This document shows, piece after piece, positions 27,426-36,662 of a DNA stretch of 64,000 nucleotides. Under the pieces are notes generated by a model. That model was not told the origin of the DNA. It saw only the letters and a list, made by a program, of their open reading frames with translations, and ran no database searches. The stretch is taken from positions 186,001 to 250,000 of the forward strand of contig NZ_JAVHZV010000002.1 of the NCBI RefSeq assembly GCF_031119625.1, given 5' to 3'. Both the position numbers and the translations under genes were made by a program. This stretch comes from Pseudomonas sp. G34 (GTDB lineage Bacteria; Pseudomonadota; Gammaproteobacteria; Pseudomonadales; Pseudomonadaceae). Positions within the stretch are counted from its first letter, which is position 1, and the number at the start of each line of letters is the position of its first letter.

Positions 27426-28937
27426 TCAACGCTGACGTTTGCTGAAGGTGTCCAGCGCGCGCTCGATGCATTGGCCGGTCTTGGTGAAGGCCTGCGCGAT
27501 GGTGTCGCCGATCGGCTGGCCACTCTGGTCGGCGAACAGCAGCATCACCACCCGTTGGTTGCTGGCCAGGGAGCGGATCAGCAGGTGTTCGCTGGGCAGC
27601 AGGGCTTTCAGGTCGCCGGGCAGCAAAGCCGAGAACTGCGCGACATTCGCCGGGGTAAGACGCAATTGCGCCGGCTTTTCCAGCAGGCGGCGCAGCACCT
27701 GGCTCTGCTTCGGATCGAGGGTCAGGCCGCTGGCGCTGGGCGTCACGCCAGCGTGCTGTTGCACCTGGAGGCGGCTGTGGCTGCGATCGGCGAGCAGCAT
27801 TACCACCCGTGACAAACCGGCGGCCTGCACCGCCTGGCGGGCGCAAGTGGTGAGCTGCTGCACGTTGCTGAATGCCGAGGGCTGGGCGAGCAATTGGCCA
27901 CACAGCTGTCGCCAGTCACTGACCTGGGGGGGCGCGGCCGCTTTGGGCGCTTGAAAGTGACGGGCATTCCACGGCCACAGCAAGGCTTCGGCAGGGTGCC
28001 AGAGGCCGACGGTATCCAGTTGCCGTGCGCTGTGCGCCGCGTTCTGGTGGATCTGCTGTTGCAGTTCGCCGAGCGGCAACTGCAGGTACAGGCTGTTGAG
28101 CCCGTGCCAGCGCTTGGTATGCGGGCCGCTCCAGGCGTTGTGCGCCGATACGGCGAGCACATTGGCCAGCAGGATGCTGTTGGCAGGTTGGGTGAGCCAG
28201 CGCTGCAGGGCCGGGTCGGCGTCCAGCTCCTGCTGCTGGCGCAGCGGTTCGTCATGGCGGCGCGCCAGGTGCAGGGCCTTGCCCAGCAGCCGGCGGTCAT
28301 CGATCAGCAGGCGATAACCCTGGATGATCCACGCCGGCAGGCGCCAGCGTTCGGCCAGCGCCAGGCACAGATCGAACAGCGCGACGCCGAGCATGTCGCG
28401 CTCGACCTTGACCGGCGGCTCGCCGTTGATCAGCACGCGCTGTTCCCAGGCTTCGAACAGATGGGGGTGAGCGGCCAGCAGGACCCATACGGGGGATAGA
28501 AACAGCAGGCTGCCCCAATGGATTTCCTGCCACAGGCGCGCCAGGCGCGCGGCGAACAGGCCGTTGGCCTGGTGGGCGGCATGCTGGCTGATCAGCTGGA
28601 TCTGCCGAAGCGGCAAGGGGATGTCCGTGAGGGCTCGGGCAGGCAGGCGAGCCAGCAGCTCTTCGGCGCGCTTGAGGCCCAGGCGGGTCAGGGCCGTTTC
28701 CAGGCTTTCCGCCGCTTCGCCCAGGGTACTGCCCTTGCTGTTGGCCTCGCGCAGCACGCTGAGCACCAGCGCCGGGCTGTCCTGCATCAGGTCGGCAATC
28801 TCGCGCAGCGAGCGGCGGCTGTCACCCAGTGCGCGGCGCACCTGCTGATGGTGATGGGCCGCGATGGGCAACAGCTGGCCGTCCAACTGCTTGAGCCAGG
28901 CATCGAGAGTGCGCGGTAACGGCGTGCTTGCGACCAT
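27426..28937 (-). CDS. HDOD domain-containing protein
   Basis: A 503-residue cytoplasmic protein. Residues ~15-215 form an HDOD-like helical region (DLMQDSPALVLSVLREANS, then LETALTRLGLKRAEELL), a domain related to HD phosphohydrolases without the catalytic HD pair. The C-terminal ~150 residues resemble a GAF-like sensory fold (VVMLLADRSHSRLQV ... LFADQSGQPIGD). HDOD proteins are often tied to motility and stress signalling. It is divergent from motA and occupies the PA4955 position, but its function is not known. Confidence 0.8.
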   Translation of the reverse strand: MVASTPLPRTLDAWLKQLDGQLLPIAAHHHQQVRRALGDSRRSLREIADLMQDSPALVLSVLREANSKGSTLGEAAESLETALTRLGLKRAEELLARLPARALTDIPLPLRQIQLISQHAAHQANGLFAARLARLWQEIHWGSLLFLSPVWVLLAAHPHLFEAWEQRVLINGEPPVKVERDMLGVALFDLCLALAERWRLPAWIIQGYRLLIDDRRLLGKALHLARRHDEPLRQQQELDADPALQRWLTQPANSILLANVLAVSAHNAWSGPHTKRWHGLNSLYLQLPLGELQQQIHQNAAHSARQLDTVGLWHPAEALLWPWNARHFQAPKAAAPPQVSDWRQLCGQLLAQPSAFSNVQQLTTCARQAVQAAGLSRVVMLLADRSHSRLQVQQHAGVTPSASGLTLDPKQSQVLRRLLEKPAQLRLTPANVAQFSALLPGDLKALLPSEHLLIRSLASNQRVVMLLFADQSGQPIGDTIAQAFTKTGQCIERALDTFSKRQR

Positions 28938-28976
28938 GGGGGTGTGCCAAAATGGCTTTTTTTAGACTTAACTGAC

Positions 28977-29003
28977 TATAGTCTGGCGTATCTCTTCCGA
29001 TAA
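28977..29003 (+). promoter_or_regulatory. Possible sigma-28 (FliA) promoter of motAB
   Basis: TATA (28977-28980), a 15-base spacer, then TCCGATAA (28996-29003) differs by one base in each half from the flagellar consensus TAAA-N15-GCCGATAA. It stands 57 bases before motA, a gene class often under FliA. Assigned by eye. Confidence 0.5.
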
Positions 29004-29059
29004 GTAGAAGGGGATTCGCGCGCTCACCCTTTCTTTCTCACCTGCTCAAGTTTCTTTCT

Positions 29060-29911
29060 ATGGCCAAAATCATCGGCATCATCGTTGTATTCGCTTGCGT
29101 GCTCGGCGGTTTCGTCGCGTCCGGCGGCAAGATCATGGCACTGGTGCACCCCTTCGAGGTGCTGATCATCGGCGGGGCGGCGCTGGGTGCCTTCCTGCAG
29201 TCCAACCCGGGCAGCATGTTCATGACCGTCTTCAAGAAGTCCTTGAAGATGTTCAAGTCGCGCTTCACCCACGACTACTACCTTGAAGTGCTGCGCCTGC
29301 TCTACGAGATCCTCAACAAGGCGCGCCGCGAGGGGATGATGGCCATCGAGGCCGACCTCGAGGATCCGGCGGCCAGCCCGATCTTCAGCAAGTACCCGGC
29401 GGTGCTGGGCGACGAGCGGATGGTCGCGTTCATCTGCGATTACCTGCGAATCATGTCCTCGGGCAACATGGCCCCCCACGAGCTCGAAGGCCTGTTCGAC
29501 ATGGAGCTGGTCGGCCTCAAGGAGGAGCTGGAGCATCCCGCTCACGCCGTGGCGAAGGTCGCCGATGGTATGCCGGCAATGGGGATCGTCGCCGCGGTAC
29601 TGGGGATCGTGATCACCATGTCGATCCTCGCCGAAGCGGACAACGCGCAGATCGGTGAGAAGGTCGGTACCGCGCTGGTCGGTACCTTCCTGGGCATTCT
29701 CGCCTCCTACGGCTTCTTCGGTCCGCTGGCTGCCGCGCTCGAGCACGATGCCAAGGAAGAACTCAACGTCTACGAGGCCATCAAGGCCGGCCTGGTGGCG
29801 TCTGCCTCCGGCATGCCACCAACGCTGGCCGTGGAGTTCTCGCGCAAGACCCTTTATCCGGCGCATCGCCCAAGCTTCAGCGAGCTTGAACAGGCCATGC
29901 GCGGAAGCTAA
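29060..29911 (+). CDS. motA: Flagellar motor stator protein MotA
   Basis: A 283-residue inner-membrane stator subunit that forms the proton-driven motor with MotB. It has four hydrophobic helices (about 2-22, 33-50, ~170-190, ~200-220) and a large cytoplasmic loop between helices 2 and 3. The loop carries the charged residues that contact FliG (region YYLEVLRLLYEILNKARREG). MotB follows after 5 bases. Pseudomonas also has a second stator pair, MotCD, elsewhere; position beside rsgA and orn identifies this pair as MotAB. Confidence 0.96.
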   Translation: MAKIIGIIVVFACVLGGFVASGGKIMALVHPFEVLIIGGAALGAFLQSNPGSMFMTVFKKSLKMFKSRFTHDYYLEVLRLLYEILNKARREGMMAIEADLEDPAASPIFSKYPAVLGDERMVAFICDYLRIMSSGNMAPHELEGLFDMELVGLKEELEHPAHAVAKVADGMPAMGIVAAVLGIVITMSILAEADNAQIGEKVGTALVGTFLGILASYGFFGPLAAALEHDAKEELNVYEAIKAGLVASASGMPPTLAVEFSRKTLYPAHRPSFSELEQAMRGS

Positions 29912-29916
29912 GCACC

Positions 29917-30939
29917 ATGGAAAACAACCAGCCGATTATCGTCAAACGGGTCAAGAAGGTTGCCGGCGGCCACCACGGTGGCGCCTGGAAGATCGCCTTC
30001 GCCGACTTCGCCACGGCGATGATGGCGTTCTTCATGGTGATGTGGCTGATGTCCTCGGCCACCCCCGAGCAGAAGAAGCTGATTTCCGGTTACTTCAAGG
30101 ACCCCATCGGCTTTTCCGAGAGCGCCAGCCCCTACGTGATCGACCTGGGTGGCTCGCCGACGCCATCGCCGGACCGCACTCTCAACGAGCAGCCCCAGGA
30201 AGCACCGGGCGACGAAGCCGACACCGACCCCAAGGCCCCCGCCGAGCTGGACGCCGAACAGGCCGAGGCCAAGGCCGAGGAGGTCGAGCGCGAACGCCTG
30301 GAGCTGCTGCTGCAGGAATTGCAGAACAAGGTCGAGCTGGACCCGCAACTGCAGCGCTTCAAGGATCAGATCCTGTTCGAGATCACCCAGGACGGCCTGC
30401 GCATCCAGATCGTCGATGCCGAGAACCGACCGATGTTCGCCCTCGGCAGTGCCCAGTTGCAGCCTTACTTCGAGGACATCCTGTTTGCCCTGACCGACAC
30501 CATCAAGGCGGTACCCAACAAGATCAGCATCAGCGGGCATACCGATGCCAAGCCGTTCGCCGGGGCGGGCGGCTTCGGTAACTGGGAGCTGTCGGCCAAT
30601 CGCGCCAACGCGGCGCGGCGCGTGCTGATCGCGGCGGGCTACGACGATGCACAGGTGGCGAGGGTGGTCGGCTACGCCTCATCGGCGCTGTTCGACCGTG
30701 ACGATCCGTTCAACCCGGTCAACCGGCGTATCGATATCGTGGTGCTGAACAAGAAGGCGCAGCGCGACATCGAAGGCGAGCAGAGCGGTGGCGCGCTGGC
30801 GCCCGATCCGGCCCCGGACGCGCCCGCAGGTGGCGCAGGTGCTGCGCCTGCCGGCGAGCCGCTCTCCAATGATCAGCTGCGCGAGAAGCTGAACATCTTC
30901 GAGGACGGCACGCTGCAGATGGACCAGCCGGCCGAGTGA
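29917..30939 (+). CDS. motB: Flagellar motor stator protein MotB
   Basis: A 340-residue stator partner of MotA. A short cytoplasmic start is followed by one helix (AFADFATAMMAFFMVMWLM, ~28-48), whose Asp in ADF is the proton-carrying residue. An acidic, Ala/Glu-rich linker (~85-130) precedes the OmpA-like peptidoglycan-binding domain (~150-270, ISGHTDAKPF ... NWELSANRANAARRVL). A Pro/Ala tail ends the protein. It converges on rsgA with 16 bases between, and no clear terminator is seen. Confidence 0.97.
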   Translation: MENNQPIIVKRVKKVAGGHHGGAWKIAFADFATAMMAFFMVMWLMSSATPEQKKLISGYFKDPIGFSESASPYVIDLGGSPTPSPDRTLNEQPQEAPGDEADTDPKAPAELDAEQAEAKAEEVERERLELLLQELQNKVELDPQLQRFKDQILFEITQDGLRIQIVDAENRPMFALGSAQLQPYFEDILFALTDTIKAVPNKISISGHTDAKPFAGAGGFGNWELSANRANAARRVLIAAGYDDAQVARVVGYASSALFDRDDPFNPVNRRIDIVVLNKKAQRDIEGEQSGGALAPDPAPDAPAGGAGAAPAGEPLSNDQLREKLNIFEDGTLQMDQPAE

Positions 30940-30955
30940 TCGGCCGGTGCCCTGA

Positions 30956-31987
30956 TCAGTACTCCGGTTCCGGCAGGCTGGCCAGAATGTGCCGGTAACT
31001 GTTCATCCGCTGCGGCTGAATGCGCCCATCTTCAAGCGCCTTCAGCAGTGCGCAGCCAGGCTCGCGGTCGTGCTTGCAGTCGCGGAAGCGGCAATGGCCG
31101 AGCAGCTCGGCGAACTCGATAAAGCCCGCTTCCACATCGTCACGGCTGACGTGGCCAAGGCCGAATTCACGGATACCCGGTGAGTCGATCAGCTGACCGC
31201 CACCCGGGAAGTGAAACAGCCGCGCCGTGGTGGTGGTGTGCGTACCCTTGCCGGTCAGCTCGGACAGCGCGCCGACGCGGGTATCGACGCCCGGCAGCAG
31301 GCTGTTGACCAACGACGACTTGCCCACCCCCGATTGGCCGACGAACACGCTGATGTTGCCGTCGAGCTGCTTTTTGAGCAGTTCCATGCCGTCGCCTTCC
31401 AGCGCCGAGACTTCCAGCAGCGGATAACCCAGCTGGCGATACACGGCGAGCAGCGCATTCAGCGCGCTTTCGTTCTGCGCGTCGATCAGGTCGGCCTTGT
31501 TGAGCAGCAGTAATGGGCGAATGCCGGCGTGCTCGGCGGCGACCAGGTAGCGGTCGATCAGGTTGGCGTGCGGCTCGGGCAGTGGTGCGAAGACGATCAC
31601 GATCAGGTCGACGTTGGCCGCCACCGGCTTCAGCTGGCCGCGGGTGTCCGGGCGGCACAGCTCGGTGTCGCGGGGCAGCTGGGCGACGATCACGCCAATG
31701 CCCTGGTTGCCCGGGCGCCACACCACGCGGTCGCCAGTGACCAGCGTCGGCAGGTTGGCGCGCAGGTGGCAGCGGAACACCTGGCCGCTGAGCGCACCAT
31801 CGGTGGCTTCGACCTCCACCTGCACGCCGAAGTGGGCGATCACCAGGCCGGTCTGCTCCGGGCCCAGGTCGCCGCCTTCCAGGGTTTCCACCACGCGGGA
31901 TTCGCGCTTGGCGGCGCGTGCGGCGCGCTCGCCCTGGATCTTTTCGATGCGCCAGTTTTGCCGGCGGTTGAGTTGGCGTTTGGCCAT
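30956..31987 (-). CDS. rsgA: Ribosome small-subunit GTPase RsgA (YjeQ)
   Basis: A 343-residue circularly permuted GTPase that checks late 30S maturation. The order is an OB-fold (~40-110), then G4 LNKAD, G1 [16 protein letters not shown]3 DSPG, and a C-terminal zinc finger [14 protein letters not shown]. The start is the ATG at 31987 ([10 protein letters not shown], with GGAAG upstream). The open frame runs 200 codons further, but that part is antisense to the next gene and has no homology. Confidence 0.96.
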   Translation of the reverse strand: MAKRQLNRRQNWRIEKIQGERAARAAKRESRVVETLEGGDLGPEQTGLVIAHFGVQVEVEATDGALSGQVFRCHLRANLPTLVTGDRVVWRPGNQGIGVIVAQLPRDTELCRPDTRGQLKPVAANVDLIVIVFAPLPEPHANLIDRYLVAAEHAGIRPLLLLNKADLIDAQNESALNALLAVYRQLGYPLLEVSALEGDGMELLKKQLDGNISVFVGQSGVGKSSLVNSLLPGVDTRVGALSELTGKGTHTTTTARLFHFPGGGQLIDSPGIREFGLGHVSRDDVEAGFIEFAELLGHCRFRDCKHDREPGCALLKALEDGRIQPQRMNSYRHILASLPEPEY

Positions 31988-32098
31988 GGGGCTTCCGAGT
32001 TGTGCTGCGCTTGAAATGGCGGCGATTCTAGCACGCCTGGAGAAGCGGCAATTTGCGGATGCTAGACTGGCCAGCCGTCTTTCAAGAGCCCTGTCGGC

Positions 32099-32890
32099 AT
32101 GGCAGCTTTTCAACGCGCATTGCAGCGCCTGGGCGAACGCTACCCCGCCTTGCTGGCCCTGCTTATCCAGCTTGTGGTTACCCTTGGCATGGGCCTGGCG
32201 ATCGTGGTGGTGGCCCATCTGTCGGCCTGGCGGCCCAGCCCGCTGGCTGCCGGGCTCCTGCATGGCCTGCTCTGTGCCTGCCTGGCGCGCTGGCTGGGGC
32301 TGTCGCGCTGGTGGTGGTGGCTGAACCTGCTGTTCGTGCCGGGGCTGCTGCTGGCCAGTGGGGCGCCCTTGCCCTCCTGGCTGTTCCTGCTCGGCTTTGT
32401 GCTGGTGTTGCTGCTCAACTGGAACAGCTTCGGCGAGCGCGTGCCGCTCTACCTGACCGGCTCGGGCAGCCGCAATGAGCTGGCGCGCTTGCTCGAAGGG
32501 CGTGCTGAACGCTTCAGTTTCGTCGACCTGGGCTGCGGCCCGGCAGGCACCTTGCTGTGGCTGGCGCGGCGTTTTCCACAGGCGCAATTCGTGGGCGTGG
32601 AAACGGCGCCGCTATCCTTTGCCATCGCCTGGCTGCGCTGTATCGGGCAGGGTAACTGCCGGATTCGCTACCAGAACCTGTGGCGCGCCGACCTGAGCAG
32701 TATCGACGTCGCCTACTGCTTTCTGTCGCCGGCGCCGATGCCCGCACTCTGGGATAAAGCTCGCGCAGAGCTGCCGGAAAACGCCTGGCTGATCAGCAAT
32801 ACCTTCGAGATCCCCGGCGTAGCGCCGCAGCGTGTGGTGGAGCTGAAAGACTGGCGTGATTCGCGCCTGCTGCTCTGGGAGATTGGCTAG
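32099..32890 (+). CDS. Membrane-anchored SAM methyltransferase-like protein
   Basis: A 263-residue protein in two parts. The N-terminal ~105 residues hold three or four hydrophobic helices ([20 protein letters not shown]; a Trp-rich RWWWWLNLL stretch; [12 protein letters not shown]). The C-terminal ~150 residues have a class I SAM fold with motif [20 protein letters not shown] and the acidic [12 protein letters not shown]. Catalytic-domain homology to small Pseudomonas methyltransferases is likely, but the substrate is unknown. It diverges from rsgA and precedes orn by 27 bases, and may be co-transcribed with orn. Confidence 0.8.
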   Translation: MAAFQRALQRLGERYPALLALLIQLVVTLGMGLAIVVVAHLSAWRPSPLAAGLLHGLLCACLARWLGLSRWWWWLNLLFVPGLLLASGAPLPSWLFLLGFVLVLLLNWNSFGERVPLYLTGSGSRNELARLLEGRAERFSFVDLGCGPAGTLLWLARRFPQAQFVGVETAPLSFAIAWLRCIGQGNCRIRYQNLWRADLSSIDVAYCFLSPAPMPALWDKARAELPENAWLISNTFEIPGVAPQRVVELKDWRDSRLLLWEIG

Positions 32891-32917
32891 AATGGCAGTT
32901 CTATAGAGGAGCGCAGC

Positions 32918-33460
32918 ATGCAGAACCCAGAGAACCTGATCTGGATCGACCTGGAAATGACCGGCCTCGATCCCGAGACGGATGTCATCATCGAAATGGC
33001 GACCATTGTCACCGATACCCAGCTCAACGTGCTGGCCGAAGGCCCGGTGATCGCCGTGCACCAGAGTGACGAGCGCCTGGCGGCGATGGATGAGTGGAAC
33101 ACCCGCACCCACGGCGAGAGCGGCCTGACCCAGCGCGTGCGCGACAGCCGGATCAGCCAGGCCGAGGCCGAGGCGCAAACCATCGCCTTTCTGGAAAAGT
33201 GGGTGCCAAAGGGCAAGTCGCCGATCTGTGGCAACAGCATCGGCCAGGATCGCCGTTTCCTCTACAAGTACATGCCGGCGCTGGAAGCCTACTTCCATTA
33301 CCGCTACCTGGACGTCTCGACCCTGAAAATTCTCGCCGAGCGCTGGGCCCCGGGGGTCAAGGAAGGCTTCGTGAAAACCGGTACGCACCAGGCGCTGGAC
33401 GATATCCGCGAGTCGATCGCCGAGCTCAAGTACTACCGCCAGCACCTGCTCAAGGTCTGA
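32918..33460 (+). CDS. orn: Oligoribonuclease
   Basis: A 180-residue DEDDh 3'-5' exoribonuclease that degrades 2-5-nt RNAs, including pGpG from c-di-GMP turnover. DEDDh residues are visible in [25 protein letters not shown] and [13 protein letters not shown]. The length is that of the family. GAGGAG precedes the ATG. pGpG removal ties it to the c-di-GMP proteins in this window (FimX, the GGDEF protein). Confidence 0.97.
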   Translation: MQNPENLIWIDLEMTGLDPETDVIIEMATIVTDTQLNVLAEGPVIAVHQSDERLAAMDEWNTRTHGESGLTQRVRDSRISQAEAEAQTIAFLEKWVPKGKSPICGNSIGQDRRFLYKYMPALEAYFHYRYLDVSTLKILAERWAPGVKEGFVKTGTHQALDDIRESIAELKYYRQHLLKV

Positions 33461-33473
33461 AAGCTGCCATTGC

Positions 33474-33549
33474 GTAGCCCGGGTTAGCCGCAGGCGTAAC
33501 TCGGGAAAACTGCGCAAACCTGGGTATCGCTGCGCTCGACCCAGGCTAT
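33474..33549. repeat. Dispersed nested palindrome between orn and queG
   Basis: Outer arms TAGCCCGGGT (from 33474) and ACCCAGGCTA (to 33549) match with one mismatch; an inner arm pair CCTGGGT / ACCCAGG lies at 33519-33545. It fills the space between the convergent orn and queG genes and resembles the TAGCCCGGGTTA-type repeat of pseudomonads. It may double as a terminator. Confidence 0.6.
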
Positions 33550-33558
33550 GGAGTTGAC

Positions 33559-34629
33559 TCAGCCCTGGCGCTGGGCATGCTGCGCCAGCGCCCACTCCAC
33601 ATGTTCGCGCACCAGCGCCGACGGATGCTCGCGGCGGGCCTGCAGTGCCTCCAGCACCGCAATGCTCGACGGCGCGTTGCCCAGGCCGACGGCCAGGTTG
33701 CGCAGCCAGCGCTCGTAACCGGCGCGGCGCAGCGGTGAGCCCTCGGTACGGCTGAGAAACTCCTCCTCGCTCCAGCGAAACAGCGCGGCCAGCTCGGCAT
33801 TGTCCAGGCTGTGGCGCGGCTGGAAGTCGCCCTGCTCGGTGGCCTTGGCGAAGCGGTTCCAGGGGCAGACCATCTGGCAGTCGTCGCAGCCGAACACCCG
33901 GTTGCCGATGGGCGCGCGCAGCTCCTCGGGAATCGGGCCCTTGAGCTCGATGGTCAGGTAGGAGATGCAGCGCCGCGCATCCAGCACATAGGGGCCGACG
34001 AAGGCGGCGGTCGGGCAGATGTCCAGGCAGGCGCTGCAGCGCCCGCAGTGTTCGCTGGCGTGGGGCTCGTCTGTCGGTAGCGGGATGTCGACGAACAGCT
34101 CGCCGAGAAAGAAGTAGCTGCCGGCCTTGCGGTTGAGCACCAGGGTGTTCTTGCCGATCCAGCCGAGGCCGGCCTGCTCGGCGATGGCCTTTTCCAGCAC
34201 CGGTGCGCTGTCGACGAAGGCGCGGTAGCCGAATGGCCCGATGGCCTGCTGAATGCGCTCGGCCAGCTGTTGCAGGCGTTTGCGGATCAGCTTGTGGTAA
34301 TCACGGCCCAGGGCGTAGCGCGACACATAGGCCTTTTCCGGCTCCTGCAGGCGCCGGGCCATCTGCGTGTCACCGGGCAGGTAGTCCATGCGCAGCGACA
34401 CCACGCGCAGGGTGCCGGGCACCAGCTCGTCGGGATGTGAACGTTTGCGGCCATGCGCGGCCATATAGTCCATCTCGCCCTGGTAGCCGGCATCCAGCCA
34501 GCGTTGCAGGTGGGCTTCGTGCTCGCCCAGCTGCAGGCCACTGATGCCCACCTGCTGGAAGCCCAGCTCACGGCCCCAGTCCTTGATGGACTGGGCGAGG
34601 CTGGCGAGGTCGAGGGTGGCGTCGGTCAT
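33559..34629 (-). CDS. queG: Epoxyqueuosine reductase QueG
   Basis: A 356-residue cobalamin- and Fe-S-dependent enzyme for the last step of queuosine tRNA modification. Two [4Fe-4S] motifs are present: CGRCSACLDICPT and CDDCQMVCPWNRF. A HEAT-like C-terminus follows. The start is the ATG at 34629 (MTDATLDLAS); the extra 20 codons upstream overlap the nnr start and are not conserved-looking. It diverges from nnr. Confidence 0.95.
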   Translation of the reverse strand: MTDATLDLASLAQSIKDWGRELGFQQVGISGLQLGEHEAHLQRWLDAGYQGEMDYMAAHGRKRSHPDELVPGTLRVVSLRMDYLPGDTQMARRLQEPEKAYVSRYALGRDYHKLIRKRLQQLAERIQQAIGPFGYRAFVDSAPVLEKAIAEQAGLGWIGKNTLVLNRKAGSYFFLGELFVDIPLPTDEPHASEHCGRCSACLDICPTAAFVGPYVLDARRCISYLTIELKGPIPEELRAPIGNRVFGCDDCQMVCPWNRFAKATEQGDFQPRHSLDNAELAALFRWSEEEFLSRTEGSPLRRAGYERWLRNLAVGLGNAPSSIAVLEALQARREHPSALVREHVEWALAQHAQRQG

Positions 34630-34687
34630 GCTGGGCGGGAATCTGCAGTAGGCGGCGTATAATTCTGCCAGACATCGGAGCTCAGGC

Positions 34688-36187
34688 ATGCGGCATTCAT
34701 CAGACCATCTTCCTCTCGCGCTCTACAGCGCCGCCCAGGTGCGCGCGCTGGATGCTGCGCTGATCGCTGCCGGTACGCCCGGTTTCGAGCTGATGCGCCG
34801 CGCCGCCCAGGCCATCTGGCGGGCCCTGCGCCGCGAATGGCCGGCCGCCGGCGCGGTCACCGTCCTGGCTGGCCACGGCAACAATGCCGGCGACGGCTAC
34901 CTGATCGCGGCACTGGCACAGCGTGCCGGCTGGCAAGTACAGGTGCTGGCGGTCAGTGAGCCGCGACGGTTACAGGGCGATGCCGCGCGGGCCTACCACG
35001 AGGCCCGCGCGGCCGGTGTCGAGGTGCTGGCCTGGAGCGAGAGCTGCCAGGCGCGCGGGGTGCTGGTCGATGCGTTGCTCGGTACCGGCCTCAGGGGTGA
35101 GGTGCGCGAGCCTTATGCGGCGGCCATCGAGTGGGTCAAACGCAGTGGCTGCCCGGTGCTGGCGGTGGATATTCCCTCGGGGATCTGCGCCGATACGGGG
35201 CAGGTGCTGGGCGCGGCGGTAAAGGCGCAGCTCACCGTCACCCTGATCGGTTTGAAACTCGGCCTGTACGTTGGCGCAGCGCTCGATCATGTCGGCCGCC
35301 TGCTGTTCGATTCACTAAAGGCCGATGCCGAGCTCGTTGCCAGCCAGCAATCCACTGCGCGGCGCCTGGCGGGTGAGCTACTGCCGCAGGTGCCGGCGCG
35401 CCAGCCCACCACCCACAAGGGCCAGCTTGGCCATCTGTTGGTGGTTGGCGGTGATCAGGGTACCGGTGGCGCGGCACTGCTCTCGGCGCAGAGCGCGCTG
35501 CGCGGTGGCGCCGGCATGGTGTCGCTGGCCACTCGCGCCGAAAATATCGGCGCCGCGCAGACCCGGCTACCCGAGGTGATGAGCCTGGCGGTCGCCTCGG
35601 CCAATCAACTGCACGCCCTGGCGGACAGGATCACGGTGTGGGTCGTCGGCCCTGGGCTTGGCCAGGGCGCCTGGGGCCGCAGCCTGCTGTCGGCAGCGGT
35701 GGCCGCTGGCGGCGCCCAGGTGTGGGATGCCGACGCGCTCAACCTGTTGGCCACGGGCGCGGTGCATATCGCCCCCGGCAGCGTCATCACCCCCCATCCC
35801 GGTGAGGCGGCACGCTTGCTGGGCATCTCGACAGCGGCGCTGCAGGCGGATCGACCGGCAGCGGCCAGGGCGCTGGCCACGCGTTATGACGTGGTCTGCG
35901 TACTCAAAGGTGCCGGCACCCTGGTCGCCGACCCTGGCGGGCGCCTGCTGGTGTGTGATCGCGGTGACCCGGTGATGGCCGGTGCCGGGCTGGGCGATGT
36001 GCTGGCCGGGTTGATCGGCGCGCTGCTCGCCCAGGGCTGCAGTGCGTGGGATGCGGCCGGCCTCGGCGTCTGGGTGCATGCCTGCGCGGGTGAGGCATTG
36101 GCCGGCAAAGGAAATGGTCTGGCGGCCAGCGATCTGTGCGACGCTATCCGCGATTTGTTAAAGGAGCGAGCCGCTTGTCGGAATTAG
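34688..36187 (+). CDS. nnr: Bifunctional NAD(P)HX epimerase / dehydratase Nnr
   Basis: A 499-residue fusion that repairs damaged NADHX/NADPHX. The N-terminal epimerase (NAXE, ~10-215) has [13 protein letters not shown] and [16 protein letters not shown]. The C-terminal ADP-dependent dehydratase (NAXD, ~230-495) has [12 protein letters not shown] and the signature [24 protein letters not shown]. Its 3' end overlaps the tsaE start by 13 bases, so the cluster nnr-tsaE-amiB-mutL is translated as a chain. Confidence 0.96.
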   Translation: MRHSSDHLPLALYSAAQVRALDAALIAAGTPGFELMRRAAQAIWRALRREWPAAGAVTVLAGHGNNAGDGYLIAALAQRAGWQVQVLAVSEPRRLQGDAARAYHEARAAGVEVLAWSESCQARGVLVDALLGTGLRGEVREPYAAAIEWVKRSGCPVLAVDIPSGICADTGQVLGAAVKAQLTVTLIGLKLGLYVGAALDHVGRLLFDSLKADAELVASQQSTARRLAGELLPQVPARQPTTHKGQLGHLLVVGGDQGTGGAALLSAQSALRGGAGMVSLATRAENIGAAQTRLPEVMSLAVASANQLHALADRITVWVVGPGLGQGAWGRSLLSAAVAAGGAQVWDADALNLLATGAVHIAPGSVITPHPGEAARLLGISTAALQADRPAAARALATRYDVVCVLKGAGTLVADPGGRLLVCDRGDPVMAGAGLGDVLAGLIGALLAQGCSAWDAAGLGVWVHACAGEALAGKGNGLAASDLCDAIRDLLKERAACRN

Positions 36188-36642
36188 AACTGTTCGCCGC
36201 CGATGAAGACGCCATGCTGGCGCTCGGCGCGCGCATTGCCGTTGCCACCCAGGGGCGCGGAATGATTTACCTGGAGGGTGATCTGGGCGCCGGCAAGACC
36301 ACGCTGTCACGGGGCATCCTGCAAGGCCTCGGGCACCGCGGCGCGGTGAAAAGCCCCACGTTCACGCTGGTCGAGCCCTACGAGATTGGCGAGGTTCGCG
36401 CCTTCCATTTCGACCTCTATCGCCTGGTCGATGCGGAGGAGCTGGAGTTTCTCGGTATTCGCGATTACTTCGACGCTGATGCCCTGTGCCTGATCGAGTG
36501 GCCGCAGCGCGGCGCCGGCGTTTTGCCAAAGGCCGACCTTGACATTACCATTAGCCCGCGAGCGGGTGGCCGGTCGCTGCTGCTTCGCAGTCATGGCGCG
36601 AAGGGTGAAGGCTGGTGTGCCGTTTTGGCAGCCGGAGCATGA
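36175..36642 (+). CDS. tsaE: tRNA threonylcarbamoyladenosine biosynthesis ATPase TsaE
   Basis: A 155-residue P-loop ATPase partnering TsaB/TsaD in t6A tRNA modification. Walker A is [15 protein letters not shown], followed by [10 protein letters not shown] and FHFDLYRL with the family's conserved residues, and [10 protein letters not shown]. The start is a TTG at 36175, preceded by AAGGAG (36161-36166, 8-base spacing). An ATG upstream at 36136 has no such site. The gene overlaps nnr. Confidence 0.93.
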   Translation: MSELELFAADEDAMLALGARIAVATQGRGMIYLEGDLGAGKTTLSRGILQGLGHRGAVKSPTFTLVEPYEIGEVRAFHFDLYRLVDAEELEFLGIRDYFDADALCLIEWPQRGAGVLPKADLDITISPRAGGRSLLLRSHGAKGEGWCAVLAAGA

Positions 36643-36662
36643 ATAATAGAGTGGGGGCGGGT

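Noticed and set aside
31988..32587. 200-codon N-terminal extension of rsgA
   Set aside because: Antisense to the membrane methyltransferase gene; RsgA homologues begin near MAKRQ, which has its own ribosome site.
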